Of a stretch of 64,000 nt of DNA, positions 55,054-64,000 are shown one piece after another; the first letter of the stretch is position 1; each line of letters opens with the position of its first letter. The notes beneath the pieces are model-generated. The model had not been told where the DNA came from. It made no database searches and saw only the letters and a program-made list of their open reading frames with translations. The stretch is taken from assembly GCA_049724395.1 (NCBI GenBank), contig JAUGWO010000227.1:1-64000 (forward strand), in the 5' to 3' direction. The translations under genes and the position numbers were made by a program. The DNA is from Spongospora subterranea f. sp. subterranea. Its lineage: Eukaryota > Endomyxa: Phytomyxea > Phytomyxea > Plasmodiophorida.

Positions 55054-56266
55054 TCGGATCCATTATACGGCCTTAGGTTAATTCTTTTCTCGATTTGCGT
55101 GAGGTCCAGATTTACACAAGACACAACTCCATTCATCTTTCGACATCAATTTAATCCATAATACATGAAAGGAGTTCAACCGGTTTTGAGATTGTTCAGA
55201 GTTCGAATAATTTATTTGAAATGAAGCTAGGCGGAGAAAATGTAGATGAATAGTCCACATTGATGCATTATCAAACCGATGACGTTCACATGTTGCAGAG
55301 AATAAGAGAACCTTATTCCGCCGCAATAAACAATCACCGGCCAATGTTCACAACGAGATGAGGCACACAATGCGTTAATGATCATCGAGTCCATATAGCA
55401 TCCGAATGAAAGAGAAGAGCGACGGTTACATAAACCCAGACAACTCCAACTAAAGATGCAAATGCACACATGGCGTGCAGAACCAAAATGAAGACGAATC
55501 AGGCTCGATGACGCGTCTTCATTTTTCGAGGTAATATCGCAGGATAGTCAACACAAAGATACCGAGCAGATATCGCCTGACATGTAGTGCAATACCAAGA
55601 GAACCTCAATACTGCACAATCAGGCGAACAACTGGCCGACACAGACACGATTGTTGGTCGTGCTGTTGCGCTTTATGCTAATTAAGACCCGGCATGTCAA
55701 TCTGGCACCGGCATGAAGGAGATGATAGGTTAAGGGTAAAGCCATTCATCACCAAATAACAGTGCATGTTTTGGGGGAGGAAAAACATTCATGTCCCGAA
55801 TTCATGCGATTGCCCAAATCACAAAGGTTGGCCAATCGCATGGATCACATGAATGGCGATGATTGTCTGATCCCATCGCTCAAGATGGACAACGGACTCC
55901 GTCACGGACTGCGGAAACATAAGCGCTCACCGTATACAGCACTATATGAAGTTCGCCCCTAGTATTGATTTGCACTAACATTCGCCCCAATAACTTAGGG
56001 TGACGAGGTTACTGGTGCGATATAGTTTATGTCGATTGGTTGGAGAGTTATCTTCCCCTGATGCGGCGAGTTCCCGGGGCACGAGAGCGGATCAGCTGCG
56101 GGATTAGAGGGTGCATTCGCCAACGCTTTCTGGGGCGTATATCAGGGAATATGGTGGCCTGATCACTGCCACCCTGAATATGGGTCATATCTCCTCCACC
56201 ATCTCCATCATTTCTGTCACCTAGGCAATATTTAACAGGCCGATTCAATATAGATTCTCAATGAAG
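55054..56266. other. Mostly non-coding; possible membrane-protein exon near 55400-55500
   Basis: On the minus strand around 55500-55400 a frame reads FVFILVLHAMCAFASLVGVV then WVYVTVALLF, two likely membrane spans, ending near a possible donor. No joining exons were found. The rest, including 55500-56260, shows only short unrecognised frames. Confidence 0.3.
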
Positions 56267-57241
56267 TCAAGAATTACCAGAATACGGTGTATCTTTCAAG
56301 GACATGAACGCGATTGATTTCCTGATCCGAAGCTCGGCAAGTTTTTGATCAAGATTGCCGAGATTGTCCAAGAGCTCTGCTTCTGCTTGGTCTTGCAAGC
56401 AGCGATATCGTGCACTACGAACTGGTGGCTCACTCCATATAGATTTCTGATCTGATTGAGCAGCAGCGGTTGCTTGTGCCTCTAATCCTGACCCATATCC
56501 CCACGAGCTCTGGCTATAGTCTCGAATAGGCTGCAATAGCCCGCTTCTCGCCTTATTATTTGTCACCAATTCGCCAATATCATAGGGGTATTCCCTCATG
56601 GTCCTTATCATCGGTTTGCTCGAAACCATTTCAGGTAGTCGATCCGTTGTCGTTGAACTCGCTGATTTCTCAGACTCATTCGCCACCGGTTTGGGATCAT
56701 CTTTGCGATTCAAGGGCACCCAGTTCTGTGTGGTCATTTCTTTAAAAACCGGATTCGCTGTGGGTTGCACTGGCGTCAGCTTCCTCATTGAGCCAAACGA
56801 TGGACGGTGCGTTCCCAGATTGGAATGCGTATGGGTCGGTTCCAATCGCTGTAGTGGCTGGCGAATTTCTGCAGGTTTATCGGACGAGCTGACACAATCA
56901 GAGCCGTCCCTGGATGGTATTGCCGGGCCAACAGGGCGATGAGACCGCGAACGATGTACTCGATAACGAATCGCCTTACATTGCTCCAGCTGATGCAATC
57001 GCCTTTCCCGAAGGGTCGTCTCCCTACGCCGAGCCTCTTCCTCTTCGTTCTGCTTCCGTCGCTCATCTAGAAACCGTTGTCGTCGCACGGTCTCTTTATG
57101 CAGTTTCCTCAACGAGAGTGGCGCGTTTGTCGAGATATACGTGGGATGTGGGTGATGAACAACCGGTGTGCGGTTTTGATGTTGAGTTGCGGTTAATCGT
57201 TTGTGTTGAATCGTCGCTAACTGATGTTTATACCTGAGCAC
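56267..57241 (-). CDS. Basic coiled-coil protein, unrecognised
   Basis: A 324-aa frame. Residues about 45-95 are a strongly charged helix (RRQRFLDERRKQNEEEEARR, RERRLHQLEQCKAI) reminiscent of centrosomal or ciliary coiled-coil proteins. The middle is Ser/Pro/Thr-rich and probably disordered. The C-terminus has a second short helix (LLDNLGNLDQKLAELRIRKS) and ends DTPYSGNS. An upstream exon is possible because the N-terminal residues (HKRLTATQHQNRT) are low in complexity. No domain can be named; similarity to CEP126-like proteins is too weak to claim. Confidence 0.55.
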   Translation of the reverse strand: MLRYKHQLATIQHKRLTATQHQNRTPVVHHPHPTYISTNAPLSLRKLHKETVRRQRFLDERRKQNEEEEARRRETTLRERRLHQLEQCKAIRYRVHRSRSHRPVGPAIPSRDGSDCVSSSDKPAEIRQPLQRLEPTHTHSNLGTHRPSFGSMRKLTPVQPTANPVFKEMTTQNWVPLNRKDDPKPVANESEKSASSTTTDRLPEMVSSKPMIRTMREYPYDIGELVTNNKARSGLLQPIRDYSQSSWGYGSGLEAQATAAAQSDQKSIWSEPPVRSARYRCLQDQAEAELLDNLGNLDQKLAELRIRKSIAFMSLKDTPYSGNS

Positions 57242-57554
57242 CGATCAGCTCTGAAGGATTGATCAAAGTGCGAAACGGCTCACGCGTATGATGCCGGTTG
57301 ATGGATATGGTTGGCGACATTCAGCACACCAGTGAAGCGCTTGGGGATTTCCGCCAGCTCCATGTGCGACGAGTCGATCAGGTCCCTGTATCTCCCTGGC
57401 GTAATCAGATCCATCTCCGATCAATCATCACCAGCCTCGCTGTGTGAAAACAACCCAATCCGGTACTCCAAATGGCGATTATGACCAGAGATTTGTGTTT
57501 TCCACGACTCGGCACAGATTTATTGATGAAGATACATGATCGTTTTTAAGGAAT
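57242..57554. other. Intergenic, nothing recognised
   Basis: Between two minus-strand genes. No coding signal. Confidence 0.4.
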
Positions 57555-58260
57555 CTAAACTAGGCGGAATTTCACCATGACGTCGTCCAATATGGTGTCG
57601 GGTCCCGGTTTCGCCACTGCGACCATGCAAGCGCCATTGCAGGACGACGGGTTCAGCTTCTCCATCACCTCGATGAATTCGGGATATTTCGCTCTTTGTT
57701 TAACCACCATTACTTGTACGGATTCCAGGACTGAGGGCTCGGGATTGAGGATCGTCAGAACCTGCATTCCGCCTCGAAATTCACGTTTACCACTTGTGAT
57801 GAACCGATTAGCTGATATTTGCACGTTAATGGCTGATTAATGATGGGTTAATGGCGCTATTACAGAAAGTTCTGTCGAAAAACCGCACAGTTTGGTCGGC
57901 AACGGATAGTAAATCTTGAATGGTGTTATTTAGGTAAATAATATCGTTGAGCCCATGTATCCCAGGATTCCCTGTTTCATCAGGATCACCTTTCAGCAAC
58001 TGAATTATCATTGATCGCTGACGGTATCTAACGCCAGATATTTCCTGATCAACGACGTCAATCACTTTTCTTTGCAAAAGTTCCTAAGCAAATAGCCGAT
58101 AATCAATGGGAATCATTGTGCTCATTATGAAAACAGGCAAGACATTTTCAGGAATGGACTGAATCTGTTGCAGTCGTCGTGACGCAGCAGACAGCGATTT
58201 TTGCCCATTATCGAGCATTTCCCGCATTTGCTTATAATCGATATGCTGATAATAGTTCGT
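57555..58260 (-). CDS. Unrecognised protein, several exons
   Basis: Coding-like segments in order: about 58260-58085 (YKQMREMLDNGQKSLSAASR, RLQQIQSIPENVL), 58077-57850 (VIDVVDQEISGVRYRQRSMI, DIIYLNNTIQDLLSVADQTV) and 57824-57555 (VLESVQVMVVKQRAKYPEFI, CMVAVAKPGPDTILDD, ending VKFRLV). Helix-rich and probably one gene with short introns, but exact joins and the start codon are uncertain. No family recognised. Confidence 0.4.
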
Positions 58261-58638
58261 CATATTATTTTATCGAATTATGATATTCGGACAGGTGGCC
58301 GGACTGCGATACACCCATGGCAGGCTATGGGGCTGGGCTATGAGTCCATGACCGATCAACAACTGCACCGATCACTTCTACCAGCCATGGACTATGGACC
58401 CGTCAGCCATGGGCTATGGCCATCAACTGCCCCACTCGGGCCACTCCCTGATCGTGTCATCTATGAGCCAGATACTGTCACCTGGGATTACTGTATGATC
58501 CAGTGCAACGTGAAATCTCTATGATTACGATTCATTGTGATTGTCATGACAGGTCATGACGTCACTGTACCCAGAGGCCGCTGTTGGTCCAATTCAATAA
58601 ACCATTATCCCAATATTCCGTATCATTGTGTATTGCAG
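58261..58638. other. Promoter region of the lactonase gene
   Basis: Contains repeated short motifs of the type CCATGG/ACTATGG/GGCTATGG at 58315-58425. No gene is accepted here. Confidence 0.35.
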
Positions 58639-59605
58639 ATGTCAAATGCGGTCATCGGACACCAAACTCCAATAGTGCATGTGCTTGAGACGCCCAACCA
58701 GGCTGGCTATGCCGCAGCAACATTTATCCTGGAGAAAGCCCAAGTAGCTATATCGCAGCGAGGGCGATTTGTTGTGAGTTTCTCCGGTGGCTCGATTCCA
58801 GCATTATTGTGGTACGCTCAGTATTTGATTCACGTTTGTGCAATGTTCATAAGTGATCACGATTACCCATCTCTAAACTATATTATTCTTTACACATGTA
58901 GTCCATACCTCTTAGAATCTAAGATGGATTTCACCAAATGGTGGATATCCTTTGCTGATGAGCGTTGCGTCCCGCTCTCTAATCCGGAATCGAACTTTTT
59001 CGAAGTGAACCGGCATTTCCTCTCAAAACTTCCTGTGAAAATTCCTTCAAATCAGATATTTTCAATTATGGATAACTGGTTAAATGATGACACTCACACG
59101 GTCGCCAGATCGTATGAAAAATCTCTGAGATCAGGTATGCTTCCTAAGTCCTGCTCTTCGCGCCCTAACAAGTTAGGACTGTGTCAAGGTTTATCTGACA
59201 ATGATGACGTGGTTTTTGATCTGATAATATTGGGCATGGGACCTGATGGGCATACCGCGTCTCTCTTTCCAGGCCATAAATTATTGACTGATCAAAGCGA
59301 TCTCGTGGCACCTATTCATGACAGGTTGGTTGCAATATTTTGAAAAAATGTACTCGTACTGGTGTTCATCTTAGTTGTTGTTTTTTTTCAGCCCAAAACC
59401 GCCATCATCCAGGATCACTTTAACTCTTAAATGTCTCAACAGCGCTCGGGATGTAATCTTCATCGCCTGCGGATCAAGTAAATGCGACGTCCTCCGAAAT
59501 GTGTTTTCGTTGGATCCCATCCTCAAAAGTTCAATACCTGCAGCGCTTGTTCAACCTAAGAGTGCTGTTCATTGGTTTATCGACGGCGAGGCGAACCCGG
59601 CATAA
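58639..59605 (+). CDS. PGLS: 6-phosphogluconolactonase
   Basis: Hydrolyses 6-phosphogluconolactone in the oxidative pentose phosphate pathway, in the cytosol. Exons 58639-58811, 58902-59324 and 59392-59605 join in phase to 269 aa (human PGLS 258); introns are 90 and 67 nt, and the second starts GTTGGT. Motifs in family order: FVVSFSGGSIPALL, WWISFADERCVP, ESNFFEVNRHFL, and FDLIILGMGPDGHTASLFPGH, then ITLTLKCLN and the C-terminal VHWFIDGEA. ATG 58639 (MSNAVIGHQTP) gives normal length; an upstream in-frame Met at 58537 adds an unrelated lead. Confidence 0.92.
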
Positions 59606-59680
59606 TTCATAAGACATCAATATAGTTTACTATAACAATTATTTTGGATGACTTGATGTTCTCGGAAAATCAGCCCAGTT

Positions 59681-60566
59681 TCAATTAGAACATGAACTCA
59701 GTTCTTTCTCCATTTTGCGATCATTATCCTTGGACATCTCTTGTACTGGGAACAACATTACACGGCGAAAGCGCCCTGAAAACCCGAAACTCATCGCATT
59801 GATTTCCTCATCAGCTGCAGTGCTGTCGATGCTTTCAGAAAGATCTTTACAGACTCGACCAAACGAGAACCTGCGATGCGGCTGATCATGCAAACGGGTT
59901 GGCGATTTACCGAATTCATTTCTTGTATGAAGAACTTGATTTTCGCCAGAAAAATCCAGACATCGCTTGACATGCTCGGATAAGCTGTTTCGTCTATTTA
60001 GCGGCGGTCGTTGTTTAGGGATCAAAGGAGGTGGGGCATTGCTGTTCCGTCTCAAAAGCGGAGTCATGCTTCGTGAATGGCTGCTTCCAATCAAGGAAGC
60101 GGTCCGCTGCCGCCCCCGTTTCTGGTAGAGATCATCGCAGATTTGTACACCTGTACGATCTAGCCTATTCCTGACCCGGTTCATAGCCGGCAATGGTGAT
60201 CTCTGGCTGGTCCTAATGCCAATCCCGGTCGAGGAGTGCCGGTATGATAGATATGAGATACAATAGAACAGTGGCAATCAGGGTTGATACCCGGCCCCCA
60301 GTCTATACTGAATCTGTCGCTCCTGCTCTCGCTGCTGATCGTCCCAAATACCGCGCCCTTTATGGCCAACTGTCTGGCGCTAAGTCGGATATGACGATAT
60401 AATTTTGACCCTTCTCGAATCTCACGTACATATTGCAAGATACACCAACCATTCGATTCAAGTAATCTCTTGCATCAGCTCGCCGCGCAGAAGCTCTCCG
60501 ACTTGGATGATTTCGAAAACATGAGACCAGTTCATCGAACTCATACAACTTGGGAGTTTCAGACAT
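59681..60566 (-). CDS. Basic Ser/Arg-rich protein, unrecognised
   Basis: Begins MSETPKLYEFDELVSCFRNH at 60566. After a probable intron (acceptor ATTAG near 60215) it continues SQRSPLPAMNRVRNRLDRTG, LIGSSHSRSMTPLLRRNSN, LNRRNSLSEHVKRCLDF, to a stop at 59681. Repeated R-R-x-S/R-x-x-S patterns would suit basophilic kinases and suggest a regulated, disordered protein. The N-terminal 20 residues may form a short domain. No family recognised. Confidence 0.45.
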
Positions 60567-60805
60567 CAATTATGAATTCAAAGCAAGTCCGATTTTCGGA
60601 CAACCACCGTTCGCTATGAACCAGGTTTGACGGGGCTCCTTTTAGGAATGTCTGGCTCGCTTGTCAAATTGTTCTTGAAACTCATCAATGTGATAAATGA
60701 TTTGACATGTGAGAGTTTAATTATCCAATAACTATCAAGAATTTTTTACGTAGAACATTAAGTAACTGTATTAGAGATAATAGAGGATTTGGTGATGGAA
60801 TTCTT

Positions 60806-61249
60806 TCATGTACGAACCAAGCTCGACATGTCTGCAACAACTGATTTCGCATTGGCGAACTCAGCCGAATCAGTGGCGCCTTCGTCGTTGTTGTTTTCAG
60901 CCTAATCATAGTACAGTTTAATTACAAGTTCAAACAAAAGGTTTGTCGAAAGGTTCGTACAATGTAGCGTTCCAGGTCGTTAAAAGACTTCACTAATCTT
61001 GAATGAGTATCCTGTACGACGGACACCGTCTCGTCAACAAACTCTTCCTGAAGAACTGTGAACTGGTGAAAATATCCTAATGGATGAAGAGGGTGTTACG
61101 GTTTTCTTGATTGTGAGAGCATCTGCCTGGCCCTCTCTCAATCCGGCCAGCTTTGCTTGCAGGCCTTCCTGTTCCTTCATGTAGAACCTGAGCTCTTTTC
61201 CGAGTCGATTAACCGCATCGCTCTTGATTTTCACTTGACGGTTTGCCAT
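60806..61249 (-). CDS. TBCA: Tubulin-folding cofactor A (TBCA)
   Basis: TBCA captures quasi-native beta-tubulin released from the CCT chaperonin. Exons 61249-61100, 61062-60961 and 60901-60806 join in phase to 115 aa (human 108); introns are 37 and 59 nt. It is an all-helical protein: MANRQVKIKSDAVNRLGKEL, then REGQADALTIKK, VLQEEFVDETVSVVQDTHSR and LVKSFNDLERYI, with an acidic link (NNNDEGATDSAE) and a last helix. The start (R-Q-V/I-KIK-x-x-V-x-RL-x-KE) is the family signature. Confidence 0.85.
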
Positions 61250-61839
61250 CTCAAACTTCGGCCGCGTGTTAATTGATCAAAAGATCAGGACCCAGATGGG
61301 GTGTCAAAGACTGTTCAACCCTGCGCGGCCTCCCGCTCGATGGCTCTACTGTGTATTTGCCACGATACACTGGCCTCGTTACTGTGTGTACTTTACTGGA
61401 AATAGCGGACCAGTTGGTAGATCCTTAATACACCAGAACTCAACCCAGACAAACCGTATTCCCAGATCCATCATAAAAGTTAGTCTCGAATGGGTATTGA
61501 TATATGTTCAGCAACGCAACATATCGCAAAGTATTATCGCTGGCCGAAATTTCGGAGCTCCAGGCTGAAGGAACTCCTCCAGGCGGTTCCCACGGGAACA
61601 TCTCTGAACAGTTCCAAACCGATGCCAACCCTTCAATGAAGGTGGGGAAATACTTGACCTTGAGTCAAGACCAAACCGATTAATCAGACGGTTTCAGTTC
61701 CGCCGAACTTCACTCGTTGGCGATATACTGAGGAAAATCACGTTGTACTCTCACGTGACCATAACGCTGTTATCTTATTCGACAGTCCTGTCTTCGATGG
61801 CGTTTTCAAGGCAGAAATGTCGCATAAAGAGAACTTTTT
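61250..61839. other. No gene seen
   Basis: Short frames only. It probably holds the TBCA promoter and the flank of the integrase fossil. Confidence 0.4.
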
Positions 61840-62800
61840 TTCCTGTGGAAGCTTAGAACGTGCACAAACGTCACAAGAGCGGGCAAACGACTTGACCATC
61901 CCAACTCATAAGCAACGGGGTTAATGATCCTTGCAACGGTAAACGGGCTTAGTCTCTTTTCCAAACGTTTGTCGCATCTTCTGAAGTCCTAACATATTCA
62001 ACGGAATCTCTCCTCGTCGCGTCATCCTGAATCAGACAGTCAAACAGAGCGAGTTAATCAAGTTCTTGAATCTTACCTCCGTTGTTTTATTAATTTCCGC
62101 CAAAATGACTGGCGTGATCTATTACCAAAGGCAGAATTTGCATATAATAAGTCTTTCCATTCTTCCATTGGTTGTTCACCTTTCTATGCAAACGGTCGCC
62201 ATGATTTCTCTGCACCGAGTTCTACTTCCTGTCCAAATTCGGCAGTTATCGACTTGATCACTCACCTTCATCAGGTCCATAAACAGTTACAAGAGACTTT
62301 ACAAAAATCCGTTGCTACAAGTTTGCCGACGTCAAAAGACGTCCAAGTCCAGAATATGCTATCGGCGACAAGGTCTGGCTGATTCGAGACTCCATCCCCT
62401 CGAAACGTCCTTGTGACAAACTTTCGGAAAAGAGACTAGGTCCTTTTACCGTTGTAAGGATCATTAACCCGTTGCTTATGAGTTGAATTTACCCCAGAAT
62501 TCGCGGTTGCACCAAGTTTTCCATTCATCCCTGTTAGAACCCTACGTGGAGAACATGCTAAATGGACGAAAACAATGTAAACCACCACCATTTACCTTAG
62601 ACGATAGCAAATAACCTCTTTATGAGGTTCAGGATTTCATTGCGTCTCGTTTTCTTCGTGACGTTTCTGACCGTACTTGGGAACCCTCATCATCTTTACT
62701 CCTCTCAGCCACACCCGCTCTAAGGGATTGCATTGCTTAATTCCATCCGACAATATCCTGAGGCACCCGCCCGAGACGGGGAATACTGTCATGAGCGTAC
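61840..62800 (+). mobile_element. Ty3/gypsy chromovirus fossil: integrase C-part and chromodomain
   Basis: The plus strand carries the well-conserved integrase stretch LPKAEFAYNKSFHSSIGCSP at about 62120-62185, an integrase C-terminal part with KIWLIRDSIPSKRPC-like sequence near 62375, and further on a chromodomain-like RTWEPSSSLL near 62660. This order (integrase core end, C-terminal domain, chromodomain) is that of chromoviruses. It is a broken fragment with several interruptions; gag, protease and reverse transcriptase are not present, and no LTR was recognised. Confidence 0.65.
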
Positions 62801-63673
62801 GACGACCGTACCCCATGACAACGTCCGCTCAGTTCGGACAACGTACAAACATCGTTTCGATTAGCATTCTTGACAGTTTGTCTTTGACTCTTTTATGGTT
62901 GACCGATCTCGCTACTATTTCTCACTCTCCCTGCTCTACAACGCTCAATCGGCACCCGCTCTTTAAAACAGCAATTGTACTGATCAATGATTGAAGTATT
63001 TGATAAATACCGAAGGAGTGTACCTGCAATCCCCATTGTCCTATGTTGATGGCCATCCACAAATACTGAACAATAGCGTCGATAAATTGCTTCATGATCA
63101 AAGAAAAGCAACGACGTAATGAAAACATGACAAAAATATTGTTTGCGATACCTAAGAATGGAGCCGGAAAATGGAGAAAAGCGAAGCCCTGCGCGAAAGC
63201 CAATTTGCATCACCTGTTTTCAAGGGCTGCAATCGGGATTGAAAGCCGTTTTACACGTGAACTGTGAGTCAAGACTGCCAGGAACGATCAAACATCATTA
63301 GGTCGATTGGAGCGGATGCACGATAGATTGTGTGTTCACACGGGGTTGTAAATTAGATATCATGGAATTTATCATGTTCTCGGAAGACCACCGATGGATC
63401 AACCGCTTGCAAACGGTTAAGATCTATGGAGAGGCGAGCAGCTTCATTGCTGAGCTGCACCGTAAATAACTCTGCACAGCAATCAGCGATCACACTCAGA
63501 TAAAATTACCGCCAACCATCAACCAGACCTGACCCATCATTCGGCTTCCGATTCTCGTCTGCGCTCGATAGCTGTTCACCTGAGAAAACACGATATATTC
63601 GTTGCCCAAGATGTCTTCGCAGAATTCTAATCCGCCGGGGTTAGTTGATTTTCCTGTCAATCAAGGTTTTTCC
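62801..63673. other. No confident gene
   Basis: A minus-strand frame at 63203-62922 has hydrophobic stretches (FAFLHFPAPFLGIANNIFVM) but no recognisable family; others are short. Might include 3' debris of the chromovirus fossil. Confidence 0.3.
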
Positions 63674-64000
63674 TTACGCGAGATCGGGTTCGGATAACTT
63701 GACATCAGTCGGAACAAGGATGAACTCGGCTGAAGAATTAATTTCGCCCGATTTGGGTACACGGGTGATTTTAGTCTTGGGCAACGCCCGAACACATGTT
63801 TGAGTATATTCTTGGGCAATAACGGCGACAGCTTCTGATGAGCACTTGAACGCTAAATGAACAATGGGGAAAATCATTTTGATAATCGACCAATGGGTTC
63901 CTACACTTTTTTATAAATGACGACAAGACCAGATGATCGGCGAAAACCCATTGTCCCTTTCCATGTCGACGATCCATTCCATCGGGAACGACACGCTTAT
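63674..64000 (-). CDS. 3' end of an unrecognised gene, cut by the window edge
   Basis: The last exon probably starts at about 63853, after a TTCATTTAG acceptor. It reads AFKCSSEAVAVIAQEYTQTC, VRALPKTKITRVPKSGEINS and ends VKLSEPDLA-stop at 63674. An upstream exon beyond about 63930 contains WIVDMERDNGF. The helix around SEAVAVIAQEY hints at a small helical domain, but no family can be named. The 5' part lies outside the window. Confidence 0.35.

Overview
The window is nuclear DNA from a eukaryote with compact, intron-rich genes. Introns are mostly 37-116 nt with GT..AG ends, and intergenic gaps are a few hundred bases. A homologue of the ciliary planar-polarity protein WDPCP/Fritz implies an organism that builds a cilium or flagellum. 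An FG nucleoporin of NUP42 type, MIC10, OST3/6, SEN34, SPT4 and TBCA are pan-eukaryotic. A mitochondrial-type HslU, chitinase-like GH18 domains and an adhesion-GPCR-like receptor fit a flagellated opisthokont, perhaps an early-branching zoosporic fungus or relative. This placement is inference; no rRNA or other marker gene is present.

Layout, left to right. 1-3.6 kb: 3' part of an ankyrin gene built from about 770-bp tandem multi-exon units. 4.2-6.2 kb: SEN34 and OST3/6, convergent with overlapping stop regions. 6.9-8.9 kb: two membrane-type RING proteins, tail to tail. 9.3-14.4 kb: a repeat zone with a copia-like gag fossil, two inverted duplications and a captured RING-gene fragment. 14.4-18.5 kb: WDPCP and HslU, both on the minus strand. 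19.3-25.4 kb: a drug/metabolite-type transporter, a coiled-coil gene, a ubiquitin-like gene, a FYVE gene and RPT6. 25.4-27.1 kb: remnant of a Harbinger/IS5-like DNA transposon with a palindrome inside it. 27.3-29.6 kb: small genes including SPT4. 29.8-35.6 kb: a large receptor-like gene (below). 36.2-38.6 kb: NUP42. 39.9-46.1 kb: PUS1 and an ABHD4/5-type hydrolase, with a reciprocal broken duplicate of the pair. 46.7-47.2 kb: MIC10. 48-49.7 kb: Ty3/gypsy-type gag-protease fossil. 50.7-51.9 kb: lipase and a candidate secreted peptide. 53-53.7 kb: inverted duplication of a transposase DNA-binding module. 54-61.2 kb: ASCC1-like gene, three unrecognised genes, 6-phosphogluconolactonase and TBCA. 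61.8-62.8 kb: chromovirus integrase fossil. The right edge cuts an unrecognised gene.

The most striking locus is 29825-35643 (minus): signal peptide, two degenerate chitinase (GH18) domains, Ser/Thr linker, REJ-like region, GPS autoproteolysis motif, seven membrane spans and a cytoplasmic tail. All six introns join in phase; one apparent 1-base frame shift lies in the second GH18 domain. It reads as a chitin/glycan-sensing adhesion GPCR. The second theme is four separate inverted duplications (about 10.2-10.7, 10.9-12.0, 26.9-27.1 and 53.0-53.7 kb). Each carries two facing copies of a coding fragment, in most cases probably of mobile-element origin. They could fold as long hairpin RNAs or mark a recurring palindrome-forming process.

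Exon joins were worked out by hand from splice signals, frame and family similarity. Where several exons sum to a multiple of three and restore a known family, confidence is high. Boundaries may still be off by a base or two.
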